Shown: positions 1 through 11,936 of the stretch, piece by piece
Numbering within the stretch: the first letter of the stretch is position 1
Layout of the letters: every line of letters starts with the position of its first letter
DNA from: Marinobacter adhaerens HP15
GTDB lineage: Bacteria > Pseudomonadota > Gammaproteobacteria > Pseudomonadales > Oleiphilaceae
Assembly: GCF_000166295.1 (NCBI RefSeq)
Contig: NC_017506.1
Coordinates: forward strand, 2,666,001-2,730,000
Direction of reading: 5' to 3'
Length of the DNA stretch: 64,000 nucleotides
The notes under the pieces: generated by a model
Database searches by the model: none
Seen by the model: the letters and a program-made list of their open reading frames with translations, nothing else
Told to the model about the DNA's origin: nothing
Translations under genes and position numbers: made by a program

Positions 1-136
1 AAATTCTGACCATTCGCCCGGGCGTTTGCCTTTGGTCGCATAGGGGTTTTACGGATTGTTCAAAATTATAGCAACGATAAACTTGGCCCATACTTAAACG
101 CCCCGTCTGGGGCCTCATTGACCGAGAGGACAGGAC

Positions 137-184
137 ATGGAACTCGAATTCGACGAAAGCGTGGTTGTACCCAGTAATAACTGA
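137..184 (+). CDS. possible 15-residue small ORF or leader peptide
   Basis: An ATG at 137 opens a 15-codon frame, MELEFDESVVVPSNN, ending in TGA. A purine-rich AGAGGACAGG lies just upstream as a possible ribosome binding site. A short hairpin (100-113) precedes it and a terminator-like hairpin (192-209) follows, so it could be a leader peptide or a very short independent transcript. I do not recognise the peptide, and there is no run of one regulatory codon as in classical attenuators. Chance occurrence is quite possible. Confidence 0.25.
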   Translation: MELEFDESVVVPSNN

Positions 185-191
185 TTCTCTG

Positions 192-232
192 GCGGTCCGT
201 CCGGACCGCTGGGCTCCCCTCTCTTCTTTTCT
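192..232 (+). terminator. putative hairpin terminator or attenuator before the EAL gene
   Basis: A perfect 7-bp stem, GCGGTCC (192-198) with GGACCGC (203-209), closes a 4-base loop and is followed by a pyrimidine-rich tract with TTCTTTTCTCTT at about 221-232. It lies just after the 15-codon ORF. It may end transcription from upstream or act as an attenuator for the EAL gene. The U-tract is interrupted, so strength is uncertain. Confidence 0.4.
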
Positions 233-397
233 CTTGCAGACCCTCAAAGATACAAACCGTTTCCAGTTTCTACATGAAACAGTGGTAATAAACGCGTTTT
301 TTTGGCAATCTTCCTTCCAACTATCAGTAACTTCCCGATTTTTCTGGCGAAACCTGTACTGATAAAAGACAGTTCAGGCGCCAAACTGGGGCGACTG

Positions 398-1714
398 ATG
401 CGTTCGTTAAATCAACCAGAATCATCTATGTCGAGACGCCTCCCTGAAAAGCTGACAGCTCCGGAAGTGGACCTGTTGTCTCCTATGCTGAACAGGGACG
501 GTGACACATGGACCGCAGATTTTCGCGGACTGACGTTGAGAACAGCGCTCCAGCCGATTTACAGCATTTCACACAAGCGTATCGTCGGCTATGAGGCCCT
601 GATCCGGGCCTTTGATACGGATAACTCCGCGGTACTGCCGCTGCACCTGTTCCAGCTACCGGCCTCCGAGGCGGAGAATCTTCTCCTTGACCGCCTGTGC
701 CGCTATCTGCACATACGCAATTACAGCGGCATCCGCGATCAGCTGAACTGGCTGTTCCTCAACGTTTCGCCCCAGGTGGTAACCAGCGGCAGCCAGGCCG
801 ATTCGTTCTTCGGACAGCTTCTGGCCAAAACCGGCCTACCTCCACACCGGATTGTCATGGAAATTGTTGAGCAACCCACAGACGACGCCGAAAGGCTTCG
901 GGAAACGGTTGCCTATTACAAGAAACTGGGCTGTCTGACGGCCATTGATGATTTCGGTGCCGGCCACTCCAATTTCGAGCGAATCTGGAACCTGTCACCC
1001 GACATCGTGAAACTGGATCGAAAACTGCTTACCCGTGCGACAGACGATCACAAGGCACGCCAGATTCTGAACGGCATCGTGTCACTGCTGCACCAGTCCG
1101 GCTGCCTGGTTCTTCTGGAAGGCGTGGAAACCCGTGATCAGGCAATGATTGCGATCGATGCGGGCGTGGATTTCGTTCAGGGCTTCTATTTCCGCAGACC
1201 GAGCACAGACCTCGACCAACTGACCCACTCACCCGCCGATTTCGATCATCTGTTGCAGGAATACAAGACCCGCAACCAGGTTACCCTGGACCCGACCCGG
1301 CAACTGGTGGAGTTTTTCAGTGGCTTCTTCGATCATGCAATCACGAAGCTTCGCAGCGGGATGAGCATGCAGCAATCCTGTCTGGAATTGTTGAACCACC
1401 CAGCCGTTTCCCGCTGCTACCTGGTCGACGACAAAGGCGTTCAGATGGACGACACCCTGGTTTCCGACGCGGGCACACGCAGTATGGACCCGCGTTTCAA
1501 ACCCCTGGAGAGCACCAGCAGCGCCGACTGGTTTCGCCAGCAGTACCTTCGCCAGGCGCTGGCTCAACCGGAAAGCCTGCACGTAACCGCCCCCTACCTT
1601 TGCGTTACCGGAGCCTATATGTGCGTGACCCTTTCACTGGGGTACTATCAGGACGGCAAGCTTCAGGTGCTGTGCTGCGACATTCTCGCCAACCCGACCG
1701 AACAGCGCTCATAA
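398..1714 (+). CDS. EAL-domain cyclic-di-GMP phosphodiesterase with C-terminal sensor-like domain
   Basis: Predicted cytoplasmic enzyme that hydrolyses c-di-GMP to pGpG. From the ATG at 398 it has about 438 residues. The EAL domain occupies roughly residues 45-285 and keeps the expected signature: YEAL, LNVSP, EIVE, DDFGAGHSN, KLDR, EGVET and QGF, which hold the metal-binding and catalytic acids and the lysine. The last 150 residues resemble the PAS/Cache-like C-terminal domain of YkuI-type EAL proteins (inferred from family layout). The start at 398 is preferred because a GGGG-containing purine stretch precedes it; in-frame TTG 302 and ATG 428 are alternatives. The gene converges on the transporter downstream and overlaps its end by 6 bases. 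No GGDEF domain is present. Confidence 0.85.
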   Translation: MRSLNQPESSMSRRLPEKLTAPEVDLLSPMLNRDGDTWTADFRGLTLRTALQPIYSISHKRIVGYEALIRAFDTDNSAVLPLHLFQLPASEAENLLLDRLCRYLHIRNYSGIRDQLNWLFLNVSPQVVTSGSQADSFFGQLLAKTGLPPHRIVMEIVEQPTDDAERLRETVAYYKKLGCLTAIDDFGAGHSNFERIWNLSPDIVKLDRKLLTRATDDHKARQILNGIVSLLHQSGCLVLLEGVETRDQAMIAIDAGVDFVQGFYFRRPSTDLDQLTHSPADFDHLLQEYKTRNQVTLDPTRQLVEFFSGFFDHAITKLRSGMSMQQSCLELLNHPAVSRCYLVDDKGVQMDDTLVSDAGTRSMDPRFKPLESTSSADWFRQQYLRQALAQPESLHVTAPYLCVTGAYMCVTLSLGYYQDGKLQVLCCDILANPTEQRS

Positions 1715-3487
1715 ACCGGGAGTGATGTCGTAGACCACGGCAATAACCACAACGGTAACGGCACCAACAAACACGTTCATGGGTAAACCAACCCGCACGA
1801 AATCACTGAACCGGTAACCACCAGGCCCGAATACCATCATGTTGGTCTGATACCCAAGCGGCGTGGCAAAACTGGCGGACGCGGCCATCATCACCGCAAT
1901 CACAAACGGCTCGGCGGCCACGCCCATACTGTTCGTCATCGACAGAACGATGGGAATGACCAGGACCGCCGCCGCATTGTTGGTAATAACCTCGGTCAGG
2001 ACCGACACCACGAGATAAACCAGCAGGATCGTTAAAAGTACGTCGCCCTGACTGAATTCAAGGATGCCTGCAGCCACAAAGCCTGCCGCGCCGGTCTGTT
2101 CCAGAGCCGCACCCATGGCAAAGGAGGCCGCAATGGTAAGGATCACCGGCACATCCACGGACTTCTGGGCCTGGCCCACCGAGCAGCAGCCAGTCAGAAT
2201 CATTCCTGCGGCGCCCAGCAGGGCCGCGTTAAGCATGCTCAGGGTGCCACAGGCAGCGAGACCCACCAGCACCAACAGGATTCCCCAGGACAGCCACGCC
2301 CGGTCATGCCGGGGTGTCTCGGTTTCCAGGTCATTAATGAGCAGGAAGTCCTTGTTATAGCGCTGTCGGCTGACAAACGCGGGGCGGGCCTCGAGAAGCA
2401 GCACATCGCCAGGTTTGAGGCGGATATTCCCCAGGTTGCCGGAAACACGCTCCCCACCCCTGGCAACGGCCAGCACAACCGCACCGTAACGGTCCCGGAA
2501 CCGGGCGTCGCGAATGGTCAGCCCCAACACATCGGACTGGGGCGACAATGCCGCTTCAACCAGACGCCGTTCCGCCCGATCCTTGCTCAGACTCGGCTCG
2601 TCTTCATGGACTGACGGGACGATACCGTTTATCCGCAGGAGGTCAGAAATGGCCTGGGTATCACCGGCAAACACCAGACGATCGCCACCCCTGAGTCGCT
2701 CCTCCGAAGGCACCGCCGTAACCACGCTGCCATCGCGTTCGATCTCAACCAGATACAATCGTTCAAGCTCCCGGAGCCCGGCTTCACCAACAGTCTTGCC
2801 GACCAGCGGCCCGTCAAACGACACCGCGACCTCCAGGGTAAACTCCCTCATGGAGCCAAATTTCTGCTGATCCTTACGATCCGGAAGCACACGGGGCATA
2901 ACCAGCAGCAAAGCGGCCACGCCGATCACCGCCACCGGCAGCCCGACCGCCGTGATCGAGAAAATGGAGAAGCCCTCTTCGCCGGTTAGCTGCTGGTACT
3001 GGCCGTTGACGACCAGATTCGTGCTGGTGCCGATCAGTGTCAGGGTACCCCCGAGAATGGCGGAGTAGCTCAGGGGAATCATCAATTTGGACGGTGAGAT
3101 ACCGATCTTGCGGGACCACGCATGCACCGCCGGGATCATGGTGGCGACAACCGGGGTGTTGTTGAGAAAACCACTGAGAAGGGATACCGGGAGCGCAATC
3201 CGTGCCTGGGCAGAACGGACAGTCTTGGGATTGCGAAGCAGGTGATGCACCAGCAGATCGACACCGCCGGAATGATGAATGCCCGCAGCCACCACAAACA
3301 TGGCAACCACGGTGATCAGACCACTGTTGCTGAACCCGGCGAGCGCCTGGTCCGCGGACACAATCCCGCTGGCACTGAGCACCACGAGCACACCCATCAT
3401 CACCAGATGGGGCGCAAATCGCCCTGCACTCATCAGTATCAACGCGGTGCCTGCGAGGCCCAGCGCAAACCAGCCCTGCCAGTCCAT
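1709..3487 (-). CDS. SLC13/DASS-family anion transporter with two TrkA-C domains
   Basis: Inner-membrane protein of about 592 residues. It has hydrophobic helices at both ends and a soluble middle part (about 205-385) holding two TrkA-C (RCK_C) domains, each with a GDRLVFAG- or GDVLLLEA-like strand. The first membrane half contains the family signature around GTSTNLVVNG and the second contains NNAAAVLVIPI. This layout is typical of bacterial SLC13 sodium-coupled dicarboxylate or sulfate permeases such as YbiR/SdcS relatives; the substrate cannot be read from sequence. The start is taken at ATG 3487, with GGGAAG upstream, rather than TTG 3490. The gene is convergent with the EAL gene. Confidence 0.85.
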   Translation of the reverse strand: MDWQGWFALGLAGTALILMSAGRFAPHLVMMGVLVVLSASGIVSADQALAGFSNSGLITVVAMFVVAAGIHHSGGVDLLVHHLLRNPKTVRSAQARIALPVSLLSGFLNNTPVVATMIPAVHAWSRKIGISPSKLMIPLSYSAILGGTLTLIGTSTNLVVNGQYQQLTGEEGFSIFSITAVGLPVAVIGVAALLLVMPRVLPDRKDQQKFGSMREFTLEVAVSFDGPLVGKTVGEAGLRELERLYLVEIERDGSVVTAVPSEERLRGGDRLVFAGDTQAISDLLRINGIVPSVHEDEPSLSKDRAERRLVEAALSPQSDVLGLTIRDARFRDRYGAVVLAVARGGERVSGNLGNIRLKPGDVLLLEARPAFVSRQRYNKDFLLINDLETETPRHDRAWLSWGILLVLVGLAACGTLSMLNAALLGAAGMILTGCCSVGQAQKSVDVPVILTIAASFAMGAALEQTGAAGFVAAGILEFSQGDVLLTILLVYLVVSVLTEVITNNAAAVLVIPIVLSMTNSMGVAAEPFVIAVMMAASASFATPLGYQTNMMVFGPGGYRFSDFVRVGLPMNVFVGAVTVVVIAVVYDITPGL

Positions 3488-3554
3488 CAACGGTTCTTCC
3501 CGATCAGAAAACTGGCAGGATAACGACTTTGCAGAAGACAGAGAAAGAATAAAG

Positions 3555-3572
3555 GATGCTTTTTATAGCATC
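3555..3572 (-). terminator. weak hairpin after parE
   Basis: A 6-bp stem, GATGCT (3555-3560) with AGCATC (3567-3572), lies about 10 bases past the parE stop. On the minus strand it is followed by CTTTATTCTTTC. It is short and has an interrupted T tract, so it is a candidate only. Confidence 0.3.
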
Positions 3573-3582
3573 TTATAGAATA

Positions 3583-6018
<2,436 letters not shown>

Positions 6019-6019
<1 letters not shown>

Positions 6020-8637
6020 CAACGATTGACCTCCAGGTTTCTCACCGGCTCAGCAGCTGTGCTCCCAGGATTTTTTAAACGATAGCCCTCGAAGCCGGTG
6101 CGGGGCAAACCCATGGAAGCAATGGTCGGGCGCCGGAAGCTCGTGCTCAGAGTAACGCCGGTGACCCGCTCTTCCCCGATGACGATCTTCTCTGGCAAGC
6201 CATTTACCGGGTACTCGGCACAGGCCTCACCGCTCTCACAAATAAAGCCATTGTTGTCCATGTCCGTTCCGGCCACCAGGAAATACTCCCCGGGTTCTAT
6301 GTCGTCGAAGGAGAAGCTGTAACTTCCATCGCGGGCCGTCACCACGCGCTGTTCGATGGTTTCGCGGCTTTCATCAGGGCTTACCAGCAGTACATAATGG
6401 CGACCTGCGTCTCGCTCATCAGCCAATTCCCTGAGGTCTATCGAAACTGGAACCTTCAGGGTTCCGGTTTCGCCACCAGCACTGTAGTCAATCTGAATCG
6501 TCGTCGCATAACTCTGCCCGTCAACGACATTTTCCTCCAATACCGAGACGGCTACCGAGCTCGGCAGAGAGCTGCCAGCTGAAAGCGCCGGATCGAGAGA
6601 GATCAAATTTGAATCGAAGGCAACGTTATCAACTAAGACCGATTCGCCTTCGGGATAAACGGTAAAATCAAGCTCGCTATTGAAGCGTGCCCGGTCAAAC
6701 TCGATAGCAGAAGGCGAAGAAAGGACTATCGTGCTCACGGATCCGTCCAGAGCCGCGTCAACTGACTTGAGCGCATTTATCAGACCAGCACCATATTCGG
6801 TACTGTTGCCTACGTTCTCTGTCAGCACACCACTGACCATCCAGGCCCGAAACTGGCCAGGAGTAACTCCCTCAGGATTTGCCCCTTTCATCAAGGCATA
6901 AACGCCTGCAACGTGCGGAGCAGCCATTGAGGTACCCTGTAATCCTGCATAGGAGCGGATAAAGTCACCACCATCATCAACCCCCCAAGTGCTGATGACC
7001 AGGTCGGCGTTACCATCCAGATTCGCGTCTCTGGTCGCATCCCCGCCCGGCGCAACAAGATCCACTGAACCACCAAAATTGGAGTATGAGGCGCGCACCT
7101 TCCCCGCATCGACTGCGCCAACGCCAATAACTCGCTCAAAGGCCGCTGGATAGGTCAACTCATCTGTACCCTGATTGCCAGCCGCAGCGACAACCAGCTT
7201 TCCATTTTCATCAGCCCGGTTTATGGCTGCTTCCAATACTGTGCTCGGACCAACGCCTCCGAGGCTCAGGTTTATGACATCGATATCGGGGTTGTCGGCA
7301 GCCCAATTTACCGCTGCGACAAGGTCATCCAGCGTGCCCGCCCCATCACGCCCAAGCACTCTGACAGGCCAGAGTGTTGCCGCCGGCGCAACGCCGTCCA
7401 CGCCGGCAGAATCCTGAAGCGCAGCCACAATGCCCGCAACATGGGTTCCATGGAAGTTACTGCTCTGAGGTTTACCGTCACCCGGATCAGCCGGGTTGTT
7501 GTCATAGCCCAAGGGGTCACTGAACTGTGGATCGATATCCACTTCAGCAGACACATAATCGAGAATTCGTCCGGAATTGAACGGAATGACATTGGTGTCC
7601 AGGTCCAGGTGCCAATCGCCATAGGTTTGCGGAGTGGAAGTGAACAGGCCGGTGTCCATCACAGCCACTCCAACCGAGTTACCAAGGGTCGGCGCTGCTT
7701 GCCAGGCAAGGGGCGTACTGATGAGAGGCAGATTCCATTGCAAAGATGACAGATCGCGGTCCGCCTGAGCCCGGTAGATATAGTTTGGCTCTGCCACCTG
7801 CACGCCCGGCTGCGACTTCAGACTGGTAATCCAACGAAGGGTCTGGTCCCGCAGGGCCCCGGAAGCGCCGGACGACTGGGAAGCGACGACACCAACAGGC
7901 TCACGCCTTACTAACCAGGCCCCCTGCCCCAGTGATTTCGCAGAGGAGGCCGACAAAGCTCCTGCGAGGCCCTGCGGATCCAGGCGCCCCTGCTCTTGCG
8001 GCGACATCACCACAATGGCCTCGTCCGGAACAAACTCCGGCTGGCTGTAATAGGAGCTCGAAAAATTGGTGACGCCGGTTGTCGAAACAGACAGCACGTA
8101 CCGGAATGGACCGCCACCGGCGGTTCGGAGACTTATTTCCGCGGGCCCTTCTGCGGGTGCAGTGACCATCAAGGCTGTATCGCCGGCACCGGAATCTAAG
8201 TCCGAGGCGCCGCTCTGATCAACCGACAGGCTAATCGAGGGGGCTAAAAAATCAGAATCCCTGAAAACCTGAACGGTAATCGTGCTGCCCGCTGCAAGAT
8301 CCGCGCGGAATGTATCCTGCTCGTCAGCGAAATACTCGAAGATAAACTCGCCTGAATCGGGGTAGATGCCTGACGTAGCGCTTAAATAGCCACCAAGAAT
8401 ACCTGTTGAAGGCACTAACTGGGCGGTACTGAAAGAATCGTTGGACACTGCTTCATTGACCCGACTGTCATCAGCCGTATCCGAATCCACTCGCGTTCCA
8501 CTTTCGATAGAAATAGTTCCGCCGAGCCCGGGCTCCTGCGAATCGAGGCTGTCGCCACCGCCGCCACCTCCGCAACCCACGAGGAGAAATAGAGCTGAAA
8601 AAACTGAGATCAATTTTGATGAGACACCAAAAGACAT
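6019..8637 (-). CDS. surface-anchored S8 subtilisin-like serine protease (lipoprotein)
   Basis: An 872-residue predicted lipoprotein protease. The signal peptide ends in LVGC (Cys22), followed by a poly-glycine linker. An acidic N-terminal region of about 300 residues contains a bacterial pre-peptidase-like beta domain (about 70-185) and an inhibitor-like propeptide segment ending near VAEPNYIYRA. The peptidase domain starts near residue 295. The catalytic triad is visible as Asp328 (VAVMDTG), His396 (HGTHVAG) and Ser570 (GTSMAAP), with oxyanion Asn488 (AAAGN). The C-terminus carries a carboxypeptidase-regulatory-like beta domain (GSYSFSFDDIEPGEYFLVAG). It is probably tethered to the outer membrane and degrades extracellular protein. 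It is coupled to the PrcB-like gene by a TGATG overlap. Confidence 0.9.
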
Positions 8638-8753
8638 AAGTCAGGCCACTGGCAGAAGATCGATTTTATTTCCTAGGGTATAACAAACACGTTCCTTGCG
8701 AGTGTTCGGTTTCGTTCAAACTACGTTTCCTCTTGCATTCCAGATGCAAGAAA

Positions 8754-8790
8754 GCCGCCTGGAGTTTCCCTCAGGCGGCCTTCTTTATCT
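8754..8790 (-). terminator. bidirectional-looking terminator after the TRAP operon
   Basis: An 8-bp perfect stem, GCCGCCTG (8754-8761) with CAGGCGGC (8772-8779), lies about 20 bases past the end of the TRAP permease gene. The minus strand reads TTTCTT after the stem and the plus strand reads CTTCTTTAT. It separates the TRAP operon from the protease gene. A second small inverted repeat, CTTGCAT/ATGCAAG, sits beside it at 8732-8750. Confidence 0.6.
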
Positions 8791-8800
8791 CACTTCAACA

Positions 8801-10852
8801 TTACAACCCGTAGAACAGCATCGGCACAAAGGCCACGAACAACAGTGTGGGGCCCATCACAGCTAGGGGCAGCAGCAACCGCTCATAGCGATGCCAGAAG
8901 GAACCTGTGCGCTCTGCCGCCAGCACTTCGGTCTCGCCCACCACCTGGCGGGTGAGCAAGTGGTTCAGCGCCACTGGCGGGCTCAGGTAGCCGAGCTCGA
9001 ATGCCACCAGACACACAATCCAGAAGTGCAGCGGATCAATACCCAGCTGGATCGCCGGCTGGGCAATGGTCGCCGACACCAGGATTACCGCGCCGAACGG
9101 GTCCATGACCATGCCTATTACTGTGAGCATCACGACGATCACCAGCATGGCGATCCAGGGACTGGTCAGCTCCTCCGGGAAGAGCGCGTGAACGATATCG
9201 GAGCGCTCCAGGATTCCCCCCAGGCAGATGGAAAACCCGATCAACGCCAGCAGCGCGCCAATGTGCACTGCCGAATCGCTGGCAGCGGCCGAGCTGCGTG
9301 TCCAGAACACCTGGGAACGGGTCTGGCCCTGCTCACCACTACTCCGGCCGGAATCCAGCAACACCAGCGCGAGCATCACCAGCGGCAGTATCAAAGGAGC
9401 GCTGTACTCGTTGAACTTCAAGCCGAGAACAACCCAGATCGACAGGATAACCAGAGCTGCCACGGCCACATAAGGCAGCAGGGCCCGGCTTTCCGAGAGA
9501 GCCGCACGGAAAGCGCCGGGCGCCGGACGGGGCTTCCAGTTCCCCTGGGTCTTGCAGACAATCAGTGAAAACAGCGTTGCCGACATGATGAAGACCCAGA
9601 AACCCCAGCTGTACATCTCAGTGGTTGTCACTTCCTTATTGAGAGCCGCCACAACAACGATCAGCAGGCACGGGTTGAGCACCACGCCGAGGCTTCCGGA
9701 CATGGCAGTCGTTGCCAGGGAAAGCTGCCGCCCTGCCCCGGCTCGGCGCAGCTCGTCATACACAACACCACCCACAGCCAGGATGAAAATGCCCGATGCG
9801 CCGGTGAACGCGGTGGGAAACGCCGTTGCGAAGATAATCACCGAAGCCAGCATCGGCGCTGGCAGATTAAAAGGTTTGATGAGATTGAGCAGGAGCTCGG
9901 GAATCCTGGTCTGCTTCAGCATCATGCCCACCAGAACATAAAGGCCGATATTGATGAACATGGATGATAGGTTGGACATCATTCCGAAGTAGATCGCCAG
10001 GCCCGAGGCATACCCGTCTACCAGGAAGAAATAACTCATGGCGATCAGGCCCATGGCACAGTACAGAGGAATCACCAGACCGGACGAGGCGGAAAGACCG
10101 CCGGGGCGGATACGTTCCGGAACGTTCAGGAAGCGCACGGCATTGATCACCATAAAGAGGCCGAAGACCCCGCCCCAGGCATATTGAAGGCTCATCGTAC
10201 CGTCCGAACCCGGCGACGTGGCCAGCTTGCCCAGGTAAGCGTTCAGCGACAGCACCATCAGGCCATTGACCACAAACTGCACACCCTGGCTCAACCGCCA
10301 TTCGGCACGGTTTCGGGGCAGGCGCAACGCTATGTGGTCGGTGTCCAGCGCAGCAATCGCCGCAGCCATCGCGAACATCGCGATAAACAGGTACTTGGTA
10401 AGCTCGATGTTCTCCAACAGGAAATTCGCGAGACCCTGCTCTACCGTTTTGAAGATCCCCAGGGCCGGCGTGGCATGCGCAAGGTTCTGCTCATAGACAT
10501 CGTATTGCTGCTGGCAGAGTTCCAGATTGCTCTGTAGCGATTTGCGGATGGCATCAGGATTGGGCGGTGAGCTGAACAGGTCGTCCGGGTCCGGCTTGTA
10601 ATTGGCCACCCGGCGAGCCACCTCGGCGTCGATATCCATCTCCAGTTGGCACGAGGGCTCCGTGGCATCCGGGTTCAGCAAATAGTAGTTTGGCCAAGTC
10701 TGTTCGCCGACCCAGAGCAGTCGGGAATGCAGCGAATTGCCCATCCCCAACATCAAAGTAAACAACAGCAAAAGCAGCAGAACGGCCCCGTACATACGAT
10801 GCACGGGGTAGAGAGTCCTAGCTGCCGGAGCGGTAATGGCTCGCCAGTTCAT
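8801..10852 (-). CDS. TRAP-type transporter, fused small and large permease (DctQM-like)
   Basis: A 683-residue inner-membrane protein with many hydrophobic helices. After a first helix (about 21-41) comes a roughly 95-residue hydrophilic, acidic segment with two cysteines (about 45-140), then DctQ-like helices, then a DctM-like large permease with family-type segments such as FTGASGIFILAVG and the C-terminal ELGYLSPPVALNHLL. TRAP permeases use a sodium gradient and receive substrate from a periplasmic binding protein. The gene lies 15 bases downstream of such a protein and in the same operon as a TatT-like lipoprotein. The large soluble loop between the first two helices is unusual for DctQM fusions. 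The substrate is unknown. Confidence 0.75.
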   Translation of the reverse strand: MNWRAITAPAARTLYPVHRMYGAVLLLLLLFTLMLGMGNSLHSRLLWVGEQTWPNYYLLNPDATEPSCQLEMDIDAEVARRVANYKPDPDDLFSSPPNPDAIRKSLQSNLELCQQQYDVYEQNLAHATPALGIFKTVEQGLANFLLENIELTKYLFIAMFAMAAAIAALDTDHIALRLPRNRAEWRLSQGVQFVVNGLMVLSLNAYLGKLATSPGSDGTMSLQYAWGGVFGLFMVINAVRFLNVPERIRPGGLSASSGLVIPLYCAMGLIAMSYFFLVDGYASGLAIYFGMMSNLSSMFINIGLYVLVGMMLKQTRIPELLLNLIKPFNLPAPMLASVIIFATAFPTAFTGASGIFILAVGGVVYDELRRAGAGRQLSLATTAMSGSLGVVLNPCLLIVVVAALNKEVTTTEMYSWGFWVFIMSATLFSLIVCKTQGNWKPRPAPGAFRAALSESRALLPYVAVAALVILSIWVVLGLKFNEYSAPLILPLVMLALVLLDSGRSSGEQGQTRSQVFWTRSSAAASDSAVHIGALLALIGFSICLGGILERSDIVHALFPEELTSPWIAMLVIVVMLTVIGMVMDPFGAVILVSATIAQPAIQLGIDPLHFWIVCLVAFELGYLSPPVALNHLLTRQVVGETEVLAAERTGSFWHRYERLLLPLAVMGPTLLFVAFVPMLFYGL

Positions 10853-10867
10853 GTTGGTTCCGCCCCG

Positions 10868-11878
10868 TTATTCGCGGTTGTCCGCAGTGCACTCGGCAGC
10901 AGCGGGGTTACTGGCACAGCGGATCTTGCTGAGCAGCCCCATCATTTTCGGGTGATACACATCCGGCGCCCCGTTCAGGCCATCGCGCATCTCTATGCGG
11001 TTCTCCCGGAACATTTCCTGATAGCCGCGGATGTCTTTTTCAGGAATGCGCACCCATTTGTCTTCGGGAATGGCTGCTTCCTGGCCTTCAATCAGCCCCA
11101 TGGCCTGAGGAAACATATTCCAGGCAACCTCACGGGCTTTCTGGGCGGTGTCGTCGTCCAGCACGTCATCACGGGCAACCATCTGAAGCGTCAGCTGTGC
11201 CAGCGGATAGTCCACAACCCCGCCGCTTTCGCCGATGCCCTTATAGAGTTCCAGAGCTTCGTAAGCAAAGGCCGGCGCATAGGCGGTATCCACCGAACCG
11301 TTGTTAAACTTGCCGGCGAAGTTGGTGATGTCAGAGGGCACGACCGTGGCCTTGACGAAGTTCACCATGTGAATCGCGTCTTTCTGATAGTCGAGGGTTG
11401 CCATTCGCTTGCCCGCCAGCTCGCCGGCAGTATCAATACTGCGATCATTTACAAACAGGTAACCGGCACCCACCGGTATGATCCCGAGCACTTCGTACCC
11501 GTTATCCTTCATCAATGGCGCAGCTTTCGGTTGTGCCAGTGTGGCCAACAAGGTTTTCAGGTTGTCGTAGGTGGGCAGCGCTCCCACAGCGCTGATGCTG
11601 CCAGTGAACTTGTTGAATGGACGAATCCGGATATCCGTGGCGGCAACGGCATCGCATTGTCCGGCGTTAAAATCACCGATCGCCACGCCCTCATCGGTGT
11701 AGGGTTTCAGCTCGAAATCCACGCCGTGGCCCTTCATCTCTAGCGCATAGTCTTTGACGAAGTTGTAGAAGTCGCCATTGGCGCCGATCACATCGAACAC
11801 GCACATGGAAACAGACTGTGCCGATGCCAGCGGAGCGGCGGCCACAAGGGCCATGGCAGCGAGGGATTTGCGGATCAT
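10868..11878 (-). CDS. putative TRAP-type periplasmic solute-binding protein, AdeT-like
   Basis: A 336-residue exported protein. The signal peptide MIRKSLAAMALVAAAPLASAQ ends at a clear AQ cleavage site, and GGAGGT precedes the ATG at 11878. The body resembles the DUF6091/AdeT1-2 group, described as putative solute-binding proteins. The sequence NFAGKFNNGSVDTAYAPAFAYEALELYKG and the overall length fit a DctP-like fold. Members of this group were once annotated as RND efflux proteins, but the operon with a TRAP permease argues for binding a solute. Five cysteines in the mature protein, including the pair in the C-terminal CASNPAAAEC, may form disulfides. Ligand unknown. Confidence 0.65.
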   Translation of the reverse strand: MIRKSLAAMALVAAAPLASAQSVSMCVFDVIGANGDFYNFVKDYALEMKGHGVDFELKPYTDEGVAIGDFNAGQCDAVAATDIRIRPFNKFTGSISAVGALPTYDNLKTLLATLAQPKAAPLMKDNGYEVLGIIPVGAGYLFVNDRSIDTAGELAGKRMATLDYQKDAIHMVNFVKATVVPSDITNFAGKFNNGSVDTAYAPAFAYEALELYKGIGESGGVVDYPLAQLTLQMVARDDVLDDDTAQKAREVAWNMFPQAMGLIEGQEAAIPEDKWVRIPEKDIRGYQEMFRENRIEMRDGLNGAPDVYHPKMMGLLSKIRCASNPAAAECTADNRE

Positions 11879-11936
11879 ATCGACCTCCGGGTCATTCTTG
11901 TGTTTGTCAGTTTTCAGAGGATGTCGGCAACCTGCC

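Noticed and set aside
10868..11878. AdeT-like protein as an RND efflux component
   Set aside because: It has a cleavable signal peptide and no membrane helices, and sits with a TRAP permease; a solute-binding role fits better.
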